Shown: positions 8,862 to 16,444 of the stretch, piece by piece
How the letters are laid out: each line of letters starts with the position of its first letter
Numbering within the stretch: the first letter of the stretch is position 1
Program-made: the position numbers and the translations under genes
Source of the DNA: Sphingomonas gilva
GTDB lineage: Bacteria > Pseudomonadota > Alphaproteobacteria > Sphingomonadales > Sphingomonadaceae
Reading direction: 5' to 3'
DNA length: 64,000 nucleotides
NCBI RefSeq assembly: GCF_003515075.1
Contig: NZ_QWLV01000002.1
Location: 682,001-746,000 of the forward strand
The notes under the pieces: generated by a model
Seen by the model: only the letters and a program-made list of their open reading frames with translations
Told to the model about the DNA's origin: nothing
The model's database searches: none

Positions 8862-8862
8862 A
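8837..8862 (+). repeat. attL: 3' end of tRNA-Tyr
   Basis: The 26 bases covering the T-loop, 3' acceptor strand, CCA and one further base are repeated exactly at 11585-11610. Identity stops at once on both sides. Confidence 0.88.
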
Positions 8863-8923
8863 AACTTCGGATATAGCTGGAACACCAATGGCTTAACGAA
8901 GGCACTATCCTGCCTTCGCCGAT

Positions 8924-8945
8924 GCTGGTACATTCGCTTGGTACA
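8924..8945 (+). repeat. candidate integrase arm-type sites, left end
   Basis: GCTGGTACA (8924-8932) and CTTGGTACA (8937-8945) are near-identical 9-mers spaced 13 bases apart. They lie between attL and the integrase start. The same 9-mer recurs in tandem near the right end (11426-11443), as expected of recombinase or excisionase arm sites. Confidence 0.4.
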
Positions 8946-8990
8946 CAAGCCCGGCTGCCGAGGCATCATATCGGCAGGGCTGGCCCAAGC

Positions 8991-10571
8991 ATGGTGGGGC
9001 CTCGGCCGGGGTACGCCGCATTGAGCGGAGTACGCACTCCGCACCTCCAGCGACGTAACGGCATCTACCATCTGCGGGTCCGGGTTCCGGATGACGTTCG
9101 TCACTGCATCGACCGAGCCGAGGTTCGCCGGTCCCTTGGGACCTACGCGCACAAGAAGGCTCGATCATTGGCCGCACTCTATGCGGCGAGAGTGATGGAG
9201 GCGTTCGATATGATTCGTACCGAAACGTTCACGAAGGGCCGCGCGCGTGAGTTGGTACATGCCTGTTTCCACGATCTGGTATCCGAGATCGAGGCGGTCG
9301 GCGGCTACATCCCGCAGACGACGGAACCGGAACTGGAGATCGAGGAACAGCGGACCTTGGCTACGGATCGGATCATCCAGTTGCGCCAACAGCAGCTGAC
9401 CCAAGACTTCGATGGTCAGGTGAAGAGCAGGGCCGATATGGTGCTGGTCGCCAACGGCAGCTCCATGCTCGATCTCGGTGAAGTCGCCCGCCTCGATCTA
9501 TTGAGCGGTGTGGCACGAGCGTTGGTCGAGCAGCAGAACGTTTTCCTGCTTCGCCTTGAGGACAGGTTGGCTCCGATCCGGCCCGTCGACCCGTTATTCG
9601 CCAAGGAGATCGGCCAAGGTGGATCGAATGTCGATGAAGCCGCCGTCCCCCCGATGCTCAGGTCCGTCCCGGAGCCGACCGGACCTCGGCTCGGCCACGC
9701 AATCGCATCGTACCTCGATACGCATCGGAAGGTCTGGCGGCCTCGCACCCACAAGGCTCGGATATGGCAGCTCGGCTATCTGGAGCAATTTCTCGGCGCA
9801 GAGCGAGCCATCGCCAGTATTACGGCACATGACATCCGCGCGTTTCGTAATGGCATCTTGGCCCTGCGGGTAAATCATGGCCGCTCGCCTACCCAGACGT
9901 TCGCGGAGAAACAGACGGCCAGTGAGAAGCACCGGATCGCGATCAAGACCGCAACCATCATCTTCGAACCGACAAAGGCGTTTTTTCGTTGGGGAAAATC
10001 GGTTGAAGGGCTGATCGACACCAACCCGGCTGAAGACATTCGCATTATCGCCGACAAGAAGCCTAAAGGTCAGCGCACCCGCCGCCCGTTCCAGGAGGAC
10101 GAGTTGCGTATGCTATTCCAGAGCCCGCTCTTCACGGGATGCAAGTCGCGGCATCGCCGTTTCGTGCCGGGATCGTCACTGATCCGCGATGCGAAATTCT
10201 GGGTGCCAATTCTGGGTCTGTACACAGGCTGTCGGCTCGGCGAATTGATCCAGCTCCACCTATGCGACATCTCGTTGGCTGGACCCATCCCCTTCATCTC
10301 CATCAATGAGGACAACAACCGCGGGGGCGATCTCAAGCATGTCAAATCGGCCGCTGGTGTTCGCCGAGTTCCCATCCATCCCGATCTCATCAAGCTCGGC
10401 TTCGCCGATTATGTTGCGGGGTATGCCAAGCGGAGGAAGGGCAATCGCCGATTGTTCGATGAAATCCGCTATGGGTGTGACGGCCAAGCTTCGACCGAGT
10501 TTTCCAAGTTCTTCGCGCGGTTCATGAGCTTGGTTGACCGCCTTCGATCGTGCTTGGGCAGCACGAATTGA
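8991..10571 (+). pseudogene. tyrosine-type site-specific integrase, C-terminally truncated
   Basis: 526 residues. The N-terminal part (TPHLQRRNGIYHLRVRVPDDV) resembles the N-terminal domain of tRNA-targeting alphaproteobacterial integrases. It is followed by a core-binding SAM-like domain (about residues 230-330) and the start of the catalytic domain. The first catalytic Arg is present (LYTGCRLGELIQL) and so is the beta-hairpin Lys region (KHVKSAAGVRRVPIHPDL). The reading frame then ends in an unrelated tail (LVDRLRSCLGSTN), with no HxxR box and no tyrosine nucleophile. Neither box appears in the other frames downstream. Loss of these residues should abolish strand cleavage. The start is uncertain (ATG 8991, TTG 9021 or ATG 8922); 8991 leaves the arm-like repeats outside the gene. 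Confidence 0.82.
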
Positions 10572-10613
10572 AGGGAGGAGCGGTGCTGGTTATTGTCGCG
10601 CAAGGGGGTGGGG

Positions 10614-11255
10614 ATGGTACTGTTCACGAAGTACAAGGCGATAGGTGCCCTCGCGCTGACGATCGTACTTGCGGGGCTGCCTGTCATGGCGGAGCACAAG
10701 CCCGACGCGGTGCTTTCCGGCCTCGGAGAGTGGCTGTGGCTGATCTACCCGGTAATCGGCCTCCTCTTGTTGTACGCTGCCACAACACTGGGATACTTCC
10801 TGGGCCAGCGAGACCGACCTCAACCGGAAGTCGTCGCTGCGCCTGCGCCAGAGCCTCCCGCCGATCCTCGCGGGAGGAGCATCAACGACCTCATTTACGC
10901 GGTGCGGACCATCACGAACACTCTGCTTGAAGACGGTGAGCTGCGGGACGAGATTGTGAGGGCGCAAATGCCTCAATTGGAACGTCAACACCGCGCATGG
11001 CACGATCACATGCGGCATCAGGCTCGAGACGATTTCCTTTCAGCGGTACGCCGAGCTAGGCAGGCGCGGCAGCTCAAGGTTTCTTGGATGGCCGGCCCAG
11101 GACCACATTTCGGCACCTTCCCTGCGGAACAACGGGACGGCTTCCACGCAGAGCTGCGAGAACGGCGCGACAACCTCGTGATGGTGCTACAGGCCCTTCA
11201 GGCGCTGGAGGGGATGGAGCATGGCGGCGGCCCGGAGTTGATAGCAGCGGATTGA
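10614..11255 (+). CDS. hypothetical membrane protein in the tRNA-Tyr element
   Basis: About 213 residues, not recognised. Two hydrophobic segments occupy the N-terminus: AIGALALTIVLAGLPVMA and LWLIYPVIGLLLLYAATTLGYFLG. A Pro/Ala-rich linker (residues about 78-95) follows, then a long charged helical cytoplasmic-type domain rich in Arg, Glu and Gln. ATG at 10614 is preceded by AAGGGGG; an in-frame TTG at 10593 is an alternative. Gene position, lower GC and codon use unlike the flanks mark it as cargo of the element. A role in superinfection immunity or a toxin-type system is possible but nothing in the sequence shows it. Confidence 0.65.
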   Translation: MVLFTKYKAIGALALTIVLAGLPVMAEHKPDAVLSGLGEWLWLIYPVIGLLLLYAATTLGYFLGQRDRPQPEVVAAPAPEPPADPRGRSINDLIYAVRTITNTLLEDGELRDEIVRAQMPQLERQHRAWHDHMRHQARDDFLSAVRRARQARQLKVSWMAGPGPHFGTFPAEQRDGFHAELRERRDNLVMVLQALQALEGMEHGGGPELIAAD

Positions 11256-11425
11256 GCCCGGCCGAGCTGAACGAACGTCCGCGTTCAGGCTCGACGGAGT
11301 TCGAAGCGGACGACCGATTTTGGGTGAAATGCACTCGTCATCAAGCAGATTTGGATATGCATGAGAAGGGACGTAACTTCCCCCTTCACCAGACCGTGAT
11401 TAGAGCTACGGTACGCTACATCACG

Positions 11426-11443
11426 CTTGGTACACTTGGTACA
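11426..11443 (+). repeat. tandem CTTGGTACA repeats, right end
   Basis: Two adjacent copies of CTTGGTACA (11426-11434 and 11435-11443) match the pair near the left end. They are candidate arm-binding sites for the element's integrase or excisionase. Confidence 0.4.
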
Positions 11444-11505
11444 CTAGCTGTGATCGGCCAAAACAATATCAACAGCTTGGCAGCAAAATGGAACACAGGC
11501 ACCCC

Positions 11506-11523
11506 TCCAGCCCTGTCCACCAA
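11506..11523 (+). repeat. partial third att copy
   Basis: 18 bases (TCCAGCCCTGTCCACCAA) repeat the last part of the tRNA-Tyr 3' end. This copy lies 62 bases before attR. Confidence 0.7.
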
Positions 11524-11584
11524 TACCTGCATCATCGCGAACCAGCTTTTGTCAGTTGGCCGGATCGTCAAGTCGATCCGGCGC

Positions 11585-11610
11585 GGTTCGAATCCAGCCC
11601 TGTCCACCAA
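11585..11610 (+). repeat. attR: duplicated tRNA-Tyr 3' end
   Basis: Exact 26-base repeat of 8837-8862. Upstream of it a short inverted repeat (GGATCG...CGATCC) replaces the anticodon half, so this copy cannot be a functional tRNA. Confidence 0.88.
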
Positions 11611-11741
11611 TCTTCCAGCATAAGCAGCACTATTCGCCGCCCTCCACGGCGTGCCGGCGATCATTCGGCGGGCGATGTTCGAAGAGGTTGTTAACCACTC
11701 CCCTTTAGGGATCGGCGCACCCAATCGAGGCGCGGCGCCAG

Positions 11742-12731
11742 ATGAAGCTCATCATCCAGATACCCTGCTACAACGAGGCGGAGGCGCTGCCGACCACGCT
11801 GCTGGCCCTGCCGCGCGAGATCGCCGGGATCGACAGCATCGAATTCCTGGTGATCGACGACGGCAGCCGCGACGGCACCAGCGAGGTCGCGCGCCGCTGG
11901 GGCGTGCACCATGTCGTGCGGCATCGCACCAATCGCGGGTTGGCCGCCGCATTCCAGACCGGGATCGACGCCGCGCTCGCCGCGGGCGCGGACATCATCG
12001 TCAACACCGATGCCGACAACCAGTATGACGGACGCGACATCGCCGCCCTGGTCGCGCCGATCGTCGATCGCTGGGCGGATGTCGTGATCGGCGACCGCGG
12101 CGTGCGCGACAACGCGCATTTCGCCCCGGGCAAGCGGCTGCTGCAGCGGCTGGGCAGCGCGGTGGTGCAGCGCTTTTCGGGGACGGAGGTGACCGACGCG
12201 GTCAGCGGCTTCCGCGCGATCAGCCGGGCGGCGGCCGAGCGGATCTACATCGTGTCGCGCTATTCCTACACCACCGAGATGCTGATCCAGGCGGGGCGCA
12301 AGCGGATGGCGGTGACGTCGGTGCCGGTGCGCACCAACGCGGCGATGCGCCCCTCGCGCCTGTTCTCCAGCATCCCGCAGTTCATCGCCAACACCGCGGT
12401 GACGATGGCGCGCGCCTATGCGATGTACAATCCGCTGCGCGTGTTCGTGATGGCCGGGCTGCTGGCGGCGCTGATCGGCTTCGCGCCGATCGCGCGGTTC
12501 CTCTATTATTATGCGATCGGCGAGGGCGACGGGCACGTCCAGTCGCTGGTGCTGGGCGGCGTGCTGCTGATCCTGGGCATCGTCGCGGTGATGTTCGGCA
12601 TCGTCGCCGATCTGGTCGGCCGCAACCGGCAGCTGCTCGAGACCACGCTCGAACGCGTGCGGCGGATCGAGAATGGGATGGGTGACGCACCCCGGCGCGC
12701 CGTTCCGGCATCGCGCGGCAAGGCGGCCTGA
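11742..12731 (+). CDS. GT2 glycosyltransferase, polyprenol-phosphate sugar synthase type
   Basis: 329 residues. The N-terminal GT-A domain has the start motif IPCYNEAEALP, the nucleotide-binding LVIDDGSRDGT and the metal-binding TDADNQYDG, all typical of dolichol-phosphate mannosyltransferase-like enzymes. RYSYTTEMLIQAGRK is in the acceptor region. Two C-terminal membrane helices (about residues 228-255 and 268-292) anchor it in the inner membrane. It would transfer a sugar from a nucleotide donor to undecaprenyl phosphate on the cytoplasmic face. A UPF0104 membrane protein follows after 8 bases, and a GT-C-like protein that could use a polyprenyl-linked donor lies at the end of the cluster. 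The sugar is unknown. Confidence 0.85.
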   Translation: MKLIIQIPCYNEAEALPTTLLALPREIAGIDSIEFLVIDDGSRDGTSEVARRWGVHHVVRHRTNRGLAAAFQTGIDAALAAGADIIVNTDADNQYDGRDIAALVAPIVDRWADVVIGDRGVRDNAHFAPGKRLLQRLGSAVVQRFSGTEVTDAVSGFRAISRAAAERIYIVSRYSYTTEMLIQAGRKRMAVTSVPVRTNAAMRPSRLFSSIPQFIANTAVTMARAYAMYNPLRVFVMAGLLAALIGFAPIARFLYYYAIGEGDGHVQSLVLGGVLLILGIVAVMFGIVADLVGRNRQLLETTLERVRRIENGMGDAPRRAVPASRGKAA

Positions 12732-12739
12732 GCAAGGCG

Positions 12740-13642
12740 ATGGCGGGGTTCGCCATAGCGGCCGACCGGGCGTTCCGCTGGATTTCGGAACGGCGCGACC
12801 GGTTGCGCAAATACGGGCTGGCGCTGGCGCTGCTGATGTTCATCGGCGGACTTGCCTGGGCCATGTCGCGCCTGCCCGATCTGCCTTCCCGCCTGCGGTA
12901 CGAACCCTTGCTGGCGCTGCTGGTCATCGGCGCGCCGGTCGGCGCCTTGCTCAATTCGGTCGAGCTCCATGCGCTCAGCCGGATCGGCGGGGGACGGATG
13001 GCGTGGCGGACGGCCTTCGAGGTCACCGTCTACACCAATGCCGCCAACATGCTGCCGCTGCCGGGCGGGGCGCTCGCCAAGATGGCGGCGATGAAGCTGC
13101 ACGGCGTCGGCTACCGAGCGGGCTCCGCCATGATCGTCCTCTCCTATGCGGTGTGGGGCGGCCTCGCCTTCCTCTATTCCGCCGGCGCGCTGATGTGGCT
13201 CGGGCAGGGGCGGCTTGCCGCGCTGTTCGCGACATTGGGCGCGGCGCTGCTGCTGATCTGCGGCGCGGGTTTCGCCCGCTTCGCGCATTGGCGGATGGTG
13301 GGCATCGTCGCCTTGATGCGGCTGGTCTCGCTCCCGCTCGAAGCCCTGCGCTACGTCCTCGCCATGATGGCGGTGGGGACGGCGATCGGCTTCGGCCAAT
13401 CCTCCGTCTTCGTCGTCGCTTCGTTCGTCGGATCGGCGGCGATGATCGCGCCGTCCGGGCTGGGCGTGGGGGAGACGGTCGTGGCGCTGCTGTCCCCGGC
13501 GGTGGCGGTTCCCGCGGCGGTCGGTTTCGTCGGCGCCGCGATCGGCCGGGTGGTGTGGATGACGGGCCTCGCGCTCACCGCGGGGCTGCTGCTGCTTGCG
13601 CGAGCGCGGCGCGGCGTCCGTCCGGCGCTGGGCGCTTTCTGA
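12740..13642 (+). CDS. UPF0104/lysylphosphatidylglycerol synthase-type membrane protein
   Basis: 300 residues with about eight hydrophobic segments, the first at LALALLMFIGGLAWAMS. The pattern of short charged loops with a central NAANMLPLPGGALAKM segment is characteristic of the UPF0104/YbhN/AglD-type integral domain. The family includes the flippase part of MprF and the C-terminal half of archaeal AglD, where it accompanies a Dol-P-sugar synthase. It is 8 bases downstream of such a synthase here, so a role in moving the lipid-linked sugar across the membrane is a reasonable inference. It ends 6 bases before a convergent gene. Confidence 0.78.
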   Translation: MAGFAIAADRAFRWISERRDRLRKYGLALALLMFIGGLAWAMSRLPDLPSRLRYEPLLALLVIGAPVGALLNSVELHALSRIGGGRMAWRTAFEVTVYTNAANMLPLPGGALAKMAAMKLHGVGYRAGSAMIVLSYAVWGGLAFLYSAGALMWLGQGRLAALFATLGAALLLICGAGFARFAHWRMVGIVALMRLVSLPLEALRYVLAMMAVGTAIGFGQSSVFVVASFVGSAAMIAPSGLGVGETVVALLSPAVAVPAAVGFVGAAIGRVVWMTGLALTAGLLLLARARRGVRPALGAF

Positions 13643-13648
13643 GTGCGG

Positions 13649-14380
13649 TCAGAACGGATCGCCCTGGGCCGAATCCAGATAGCGCCGGCATTGGGCGCGA
13701 TCGAAGTCGCGCCTGCGGCGGAAGGCGATCGTGCCGTCCAGCCGCTGCACGTCCTCGGCGAACTCCAGCACGCGGCCATAGGTCGCCGCGCGGCCTTCGA
13801 AATCGTCGAACATGATCAGGCAATCGGATCCGTCGGGCAGGCGAAGCAAGGATTCGAGCACGCTGGCCAGGCGGAAACGGCCGTCGACGAAGATGAAATC
13901 GGGGACCAGGCCCTCCTTCTCCAGCACCGCCCAGGGCGCGGACGGATAGCGACGCCATCTGGCGAGGCGCGCCGACGAGCGCCGGGTGACGACCGGCTGG
14001 CCCCATTTGGACGTCCAGCCGATATCGACATGAACCGGATGGAAGGCGCCGCGACCGGCAATGCCGGCGACGCGCCGCGCGACTGCGGCAAGATACCGCC
14101 CGTCGGTCTCGACGCTGACGACATGCGCGGCGGACTGGACCGCCTCGACGGTCGATCCGCCGGCGCCATATTCCAGATAGACCTTCGCGTGTGCCATCGC
14201 CTCGCGCCAGCATGCGAGCGCGCGGGGGTTGAGATGCGGCGCGGACCCGATCGCCGGTTCGCCGAGCCATCCGTAGCGGTTCGCCGCGGCCCATCCCAGG
14301 CTGAGCGGAAACAGCGCCGCCTTGATCGGCGTCCGGTATCGTATCCACCAATTGGCGCCGGCGTTCATGCTGGGGTCCAT
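13649..14380 (-). CDS. class I SAM-dependent methyltransferase-like protein
   Basis: 243 residues. KVYLEYGAGGSTVEAVQSA is a glycine-rich AdoMet-type loop. VVSVETDGRYL places an acidic residue at the end of the second strand. FIFVDGRFRLASVLESLLR and CLIMFDDFEGRA form later strands with the DGRFR element seen in a family of uncharacterised methyltransferase-like proteins near polysaccharide genes. No substrate can be assigned, and some relatives may bind rather than methylate. Start candidates are ATG 14380 and ATG 14368. It is the only gene of the cluster on the minus strand, divergent from the second GT2 gene with a 62-base gap. Confidence 0.68.
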   Translation of the reverse strand: MDPSMNAGANWWIRYRTPIKAALFPLSLGWAAANRYGWLGEPAIGSAPHLNPRALACWREAMAHAKVYLEYGAGGSTVEAVQSAAHVVSVETDGRYLAAVARRVAGIAGRGAFHPVHVDIGWTSKWGQPVVTRRSSARLARWRRYPSAPWAVLEKEGLVPDFIFVDGRFRLASVLESLLRLPDGSDCLIMFDDFEGRAATYGRVLEFAEDVQRLDGTIAFRRRRDFDRAQCRRYLDSAQGDPF

Positions 14381-14442
14381 CCTGATAGGTGTCGCGCGCG
14401 ATTCACCGTGTTGCAGGGCGGTGCGTGTAGGATGGTGCTGCC

Positions 14443-15375
14443 ATGAAGCCAATCGTGTACGTCGCGGCGCTGACTTACAAGCGGCCCGAGGACGTGGCCC
14501 AGCTGTTGCGGGGGTGTAGCAGGCTGGCGCTGCCGGAGGATTGGGAGGTCCGTTTCCTGATCGTCGACAACGATCCGCAGGGCAGCGCGCGCGCGCTGGT
14601 CGAACGGGAGGCGCCGGCGTTTGGCTATGTTGTCGAACCGGAGCCGGGCATTCCCGCCGCACGCAACCGCGCGCTTCGCGAGGGGCTTGCGGGCGGCGGC
14701 AGGCTGCTGTGCTTCCTCGACGACGACGAGACGCCGGAGCGCGGCTGGCTGAGGGAGATGATCGCGCATTGGGAGCGGACCGGCGCGGCGCTGATCGGCG
14801 GCCCCCTGCGCCGGACGATGCCGCGCGACGCCTTGCCCGCCTGGCGGCGCCTGTTCGCCCGCAGCCTGATCGCCCGGCGATCGCTGGCCGAGAAGCGGGC
14901 GGAGCGGGACGCGGCCGCCGGCCGGCCGGTTCCGGTCAACACCAGCAACTGGCTGTGCGAGCTCGCCATCGTGCGCGACCATGATCTGTGGTTCGACAGC
15001 GCGATGCGCTATTCGGGGGGATCGGACGCCGCCTTCTACCGCGCGGTGCGCGACGCGGGCCTCGCCGTGTCCTGGTGCCCGACCGCCATCGTTTCCGAGC
15101 CGATCACCGCCGACCGGCTTTCGATCCGCTATCAGTTCGGCCGCAGCCGGGCGCAGGGGATCGTCATGGCCGCCTTGCGCGACCTTCCGGCGGCGCGGGT
15201 CCTGCTCGAGCAGCTTCCGCGCGCGGCGGCGGGATTGGCGCTGATGGTCGTGCCGGTGATCGGGATCGCCTCCTTCGCCGCCGGGCTCCATCTGCTCGGC
15301 GCCGCGGCGGGGCATGTCGCCCATCTGCGCGGACGAACCTCCGCGCTCTACGCACGCCGCGAGGCCGCGGCATGA
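14443..15375 (+). CDS. GT2-family glycosyltransferase
   Basis: 310 residues with a GT-A fold: YVAALTYKRPEDV at the start, FLIVDNDPQG for nucleotide binding, the EPGIPAARNRAL segment, and LCFLDDDETPERGW as the metal-binding DxD region. A long C-terminal hydrophobic stretch (about residues 262-295) suggests membrane association. It would add a sugar to a growing glycan at the cytoplasmic face. Its stop overlaps the ATG of the DUF354 gene by 4 bases (ATGA), so the two are translationally coupled. Confidence 0.85.
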   Translation: MKPIVYVAALTYKRPEDVAQLLRGCSRLALPEDWEVRFLIVDNDPQGSARALVEREAPAFGYVVEPEPGIPAARNRALREGLAGGGRLLCFLDDDETPERGWLREMIAHWERTGAALIGGPLRRTMPRDALPAWRRLFARSLIARRSLAEKRAERDAAAGRPVPVNTSNWLCELAIVRDHDLWFDSAMRYSGGSDAAFYRAVRDAGLAVSWCPTAIVSEPITADRLSIRYQFGRSRAQGIVMAALRDLPAARVLLEQLPRAAAGLALMVVPVIGIASFAAGLHLLGAAAGHVAHLRGRTSALYARREAAA

Positions 15376-16442
15376 AGGTCCTGTTCGATCTGGTCCACCC
15401 GGCGGACGCGCTGTTCTTTCGCCACGCGATCGAGGCGCTGCGGCGCAACGGGATCGACGTGCGCATCGCAAGCCGTGACAAGGATGTCCTGATCCCGTTG
15501 CTCGACGATCTCGGCCTCGCGCATGTGCCGCTCGGCCGCGCCGGCAGGGGACGCGCCGGTCTTGCGATCGAGCTGCTGCGGCGCGACTGGCGGCTGTGGC
15601 GGCTCGTGCGGCGGTTCCGGCCCGATGTGATGGTCGGCTTCGGCGGCGTCGCGATCGCGCATGTCGGCGCGCTGACCGGCATTCCGAGCCTGTCCTTCTA
15701 CGATACCGAGCATGCGGACCTTCAGATTCGGCTGGCGTTGCCCTTCATCAGCGAATGGCATGTTCCCGAAAGCTGGCGCGGCGCTGAGGCCGGGGGCCGC
15801 ACCTTCCGCTTCGCGGGCGGCAAGCAGTTCGCCTATCTGCACCCCGGCCATTTCTTTCCCTCGCCGAAGATCGCCCGCGCGACCGGATGGGATCCCGCCC
15901 GCGACAATTTCCTTGTCCGCACGGTCGCGTGGCAGGCGAATCACGATCATGGCCGGTCCGGTCTCTCGACCGCCCGGCTGCGCGAGCTGGTCCGTGTTCT
16001 CGGCGCGCGCGGCAAGGTTCACATCTCGGCCGAAGGCGCGCTGCCAGGCGATCTCGAACCCTTGCGCTATCGCGGCGGAGTCGCCGACTTCCACCACCTG
16101 CTGGCGCATTGCCGATTGTGCTGCGGGGAGAGCATCACCGTCGCCAGCGAGGCGGTGACGCTGGGGGTTCCGGCGCTGCTCCAAATCGACAAGGACTATG
16201 GCTATGTCGCCGAGCAGGAAGCGGCGGGGCTGATCAGCCGCCTTCATGCGGCCGACGACCTTGGACAGGCGGTGGAGCGCGCATTGGCCGAAGACCGGCA
16301 GGCGTTCCGCGCCCGGTCGCGCGCATTCACCGAGAGAATGGGCGATGTGAACTGCTATATCGTGAGCCAGATCGAACGGCTGCTGGAGACCAGGCGCCGT
16401 CCCACGCGCATCCCGGCCGGTTCGCGATCGGCGAGCGCCTGA
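15372..16442 (+). CDS. DUF354-family glycosyltransferase
   Basis: 356 residues of the DUF354 family, a GT-B-like fold related to UDP-GlcNAc 2-epimerase and MurG. The N-terminus MKVLFDLVHPADALFF and the following segment, with RIASRDKD and the LGGFGG-like turn MVGFGGVAIAHVG, are characteristic. SFYDTEHADLQIRL and the C-terminal GESITVASEAVTLGVPAL provide the predicted nucleotide-sugar site. Family members are found in archaeal and bacterial surface-glycan clusters and are mostly uncharacterised. It is coupled to the preceding GT2 and is separated from the next gene by 2 bases. Confidence 0.78.
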   Translation: MKVLFDLVHPADALFFRHAIEALRRNGIDVRIASRDKDVLIPLLDDLGLAHVPLGRAGRGRAGLAIELLRRDWRLWRLVRRFRPDVMVGFGGVAIAHVGALTGIPSLSFYDTEHADLQIRLALPFISEWHVPESWRGAEAGGRTFRFAGGKQFAYLHPGHFFPSPKIARATGWDPARDNFLVRTVAWQANHDHGRSGLSTARLRELVRVLGARGKVHISAEGALPGDLEPLRYRGGVADFHHLLAHCRLCCGESITVASEAVTLGVPALLQIDKDYGYVAEQEAAGLISRLHAADDLGQAVERALAEDRQAFRARSRAFTERMGDVNCYIVSQIERLLETRRRPTRIPAGSRSASA

Positions 16443-16444
16443 CG

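Larger units (their letters stand above)
8837..11610. mobile_element. degenerate tRNA-Tyr integrative element
   Basis: A segment of about 2.75 kb bounded by a 26-bp perfect direct repeat: 8837-8862 (3' end of the intact tRNA-Tyr plus one base) and 11585-11610. It carries an integrase gene immediately inside the left end, a small membrane-protein gene and AT-richer filler. The integrase lacks its catalytic end, so the element is probably immobile. A third, partial att copy at 11506-11523 points to nested or successive insertions. Confidence 0.85.
11256..11741. other. non-coding right end of the element and upstream region of the glycan cluster
   Basis: 486 bases without a convincing gene. It contains the tandem TTGGTACAC repeats, a partial att copy, attR and about 130 bases of leader before the glycosyltransferase gene. 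Composition is visibly AT-richer up to attR and returns to high GC after it. Confidence 0.7.

Noticed and set aside
11550-11609. tRNA-like sequence at the right end of the element
   Set aside because: Only the T-arm and 3' acceptor strand are present; there is no anticodon arm or 5' acceptor half. It is the duplicated att site, not a tRNA gene.
8837-11610. Prophage
   Set aside because: No structural, replication or lysis genes; only an integrase remnant and one membrane protein.
11084-11623. 179-codon open frame across the right end of the element
   Set aside because: It begins inside the membrane-protein gene in another frame, crosses the att copies and has no ribosome-binding site or recognisable domain.
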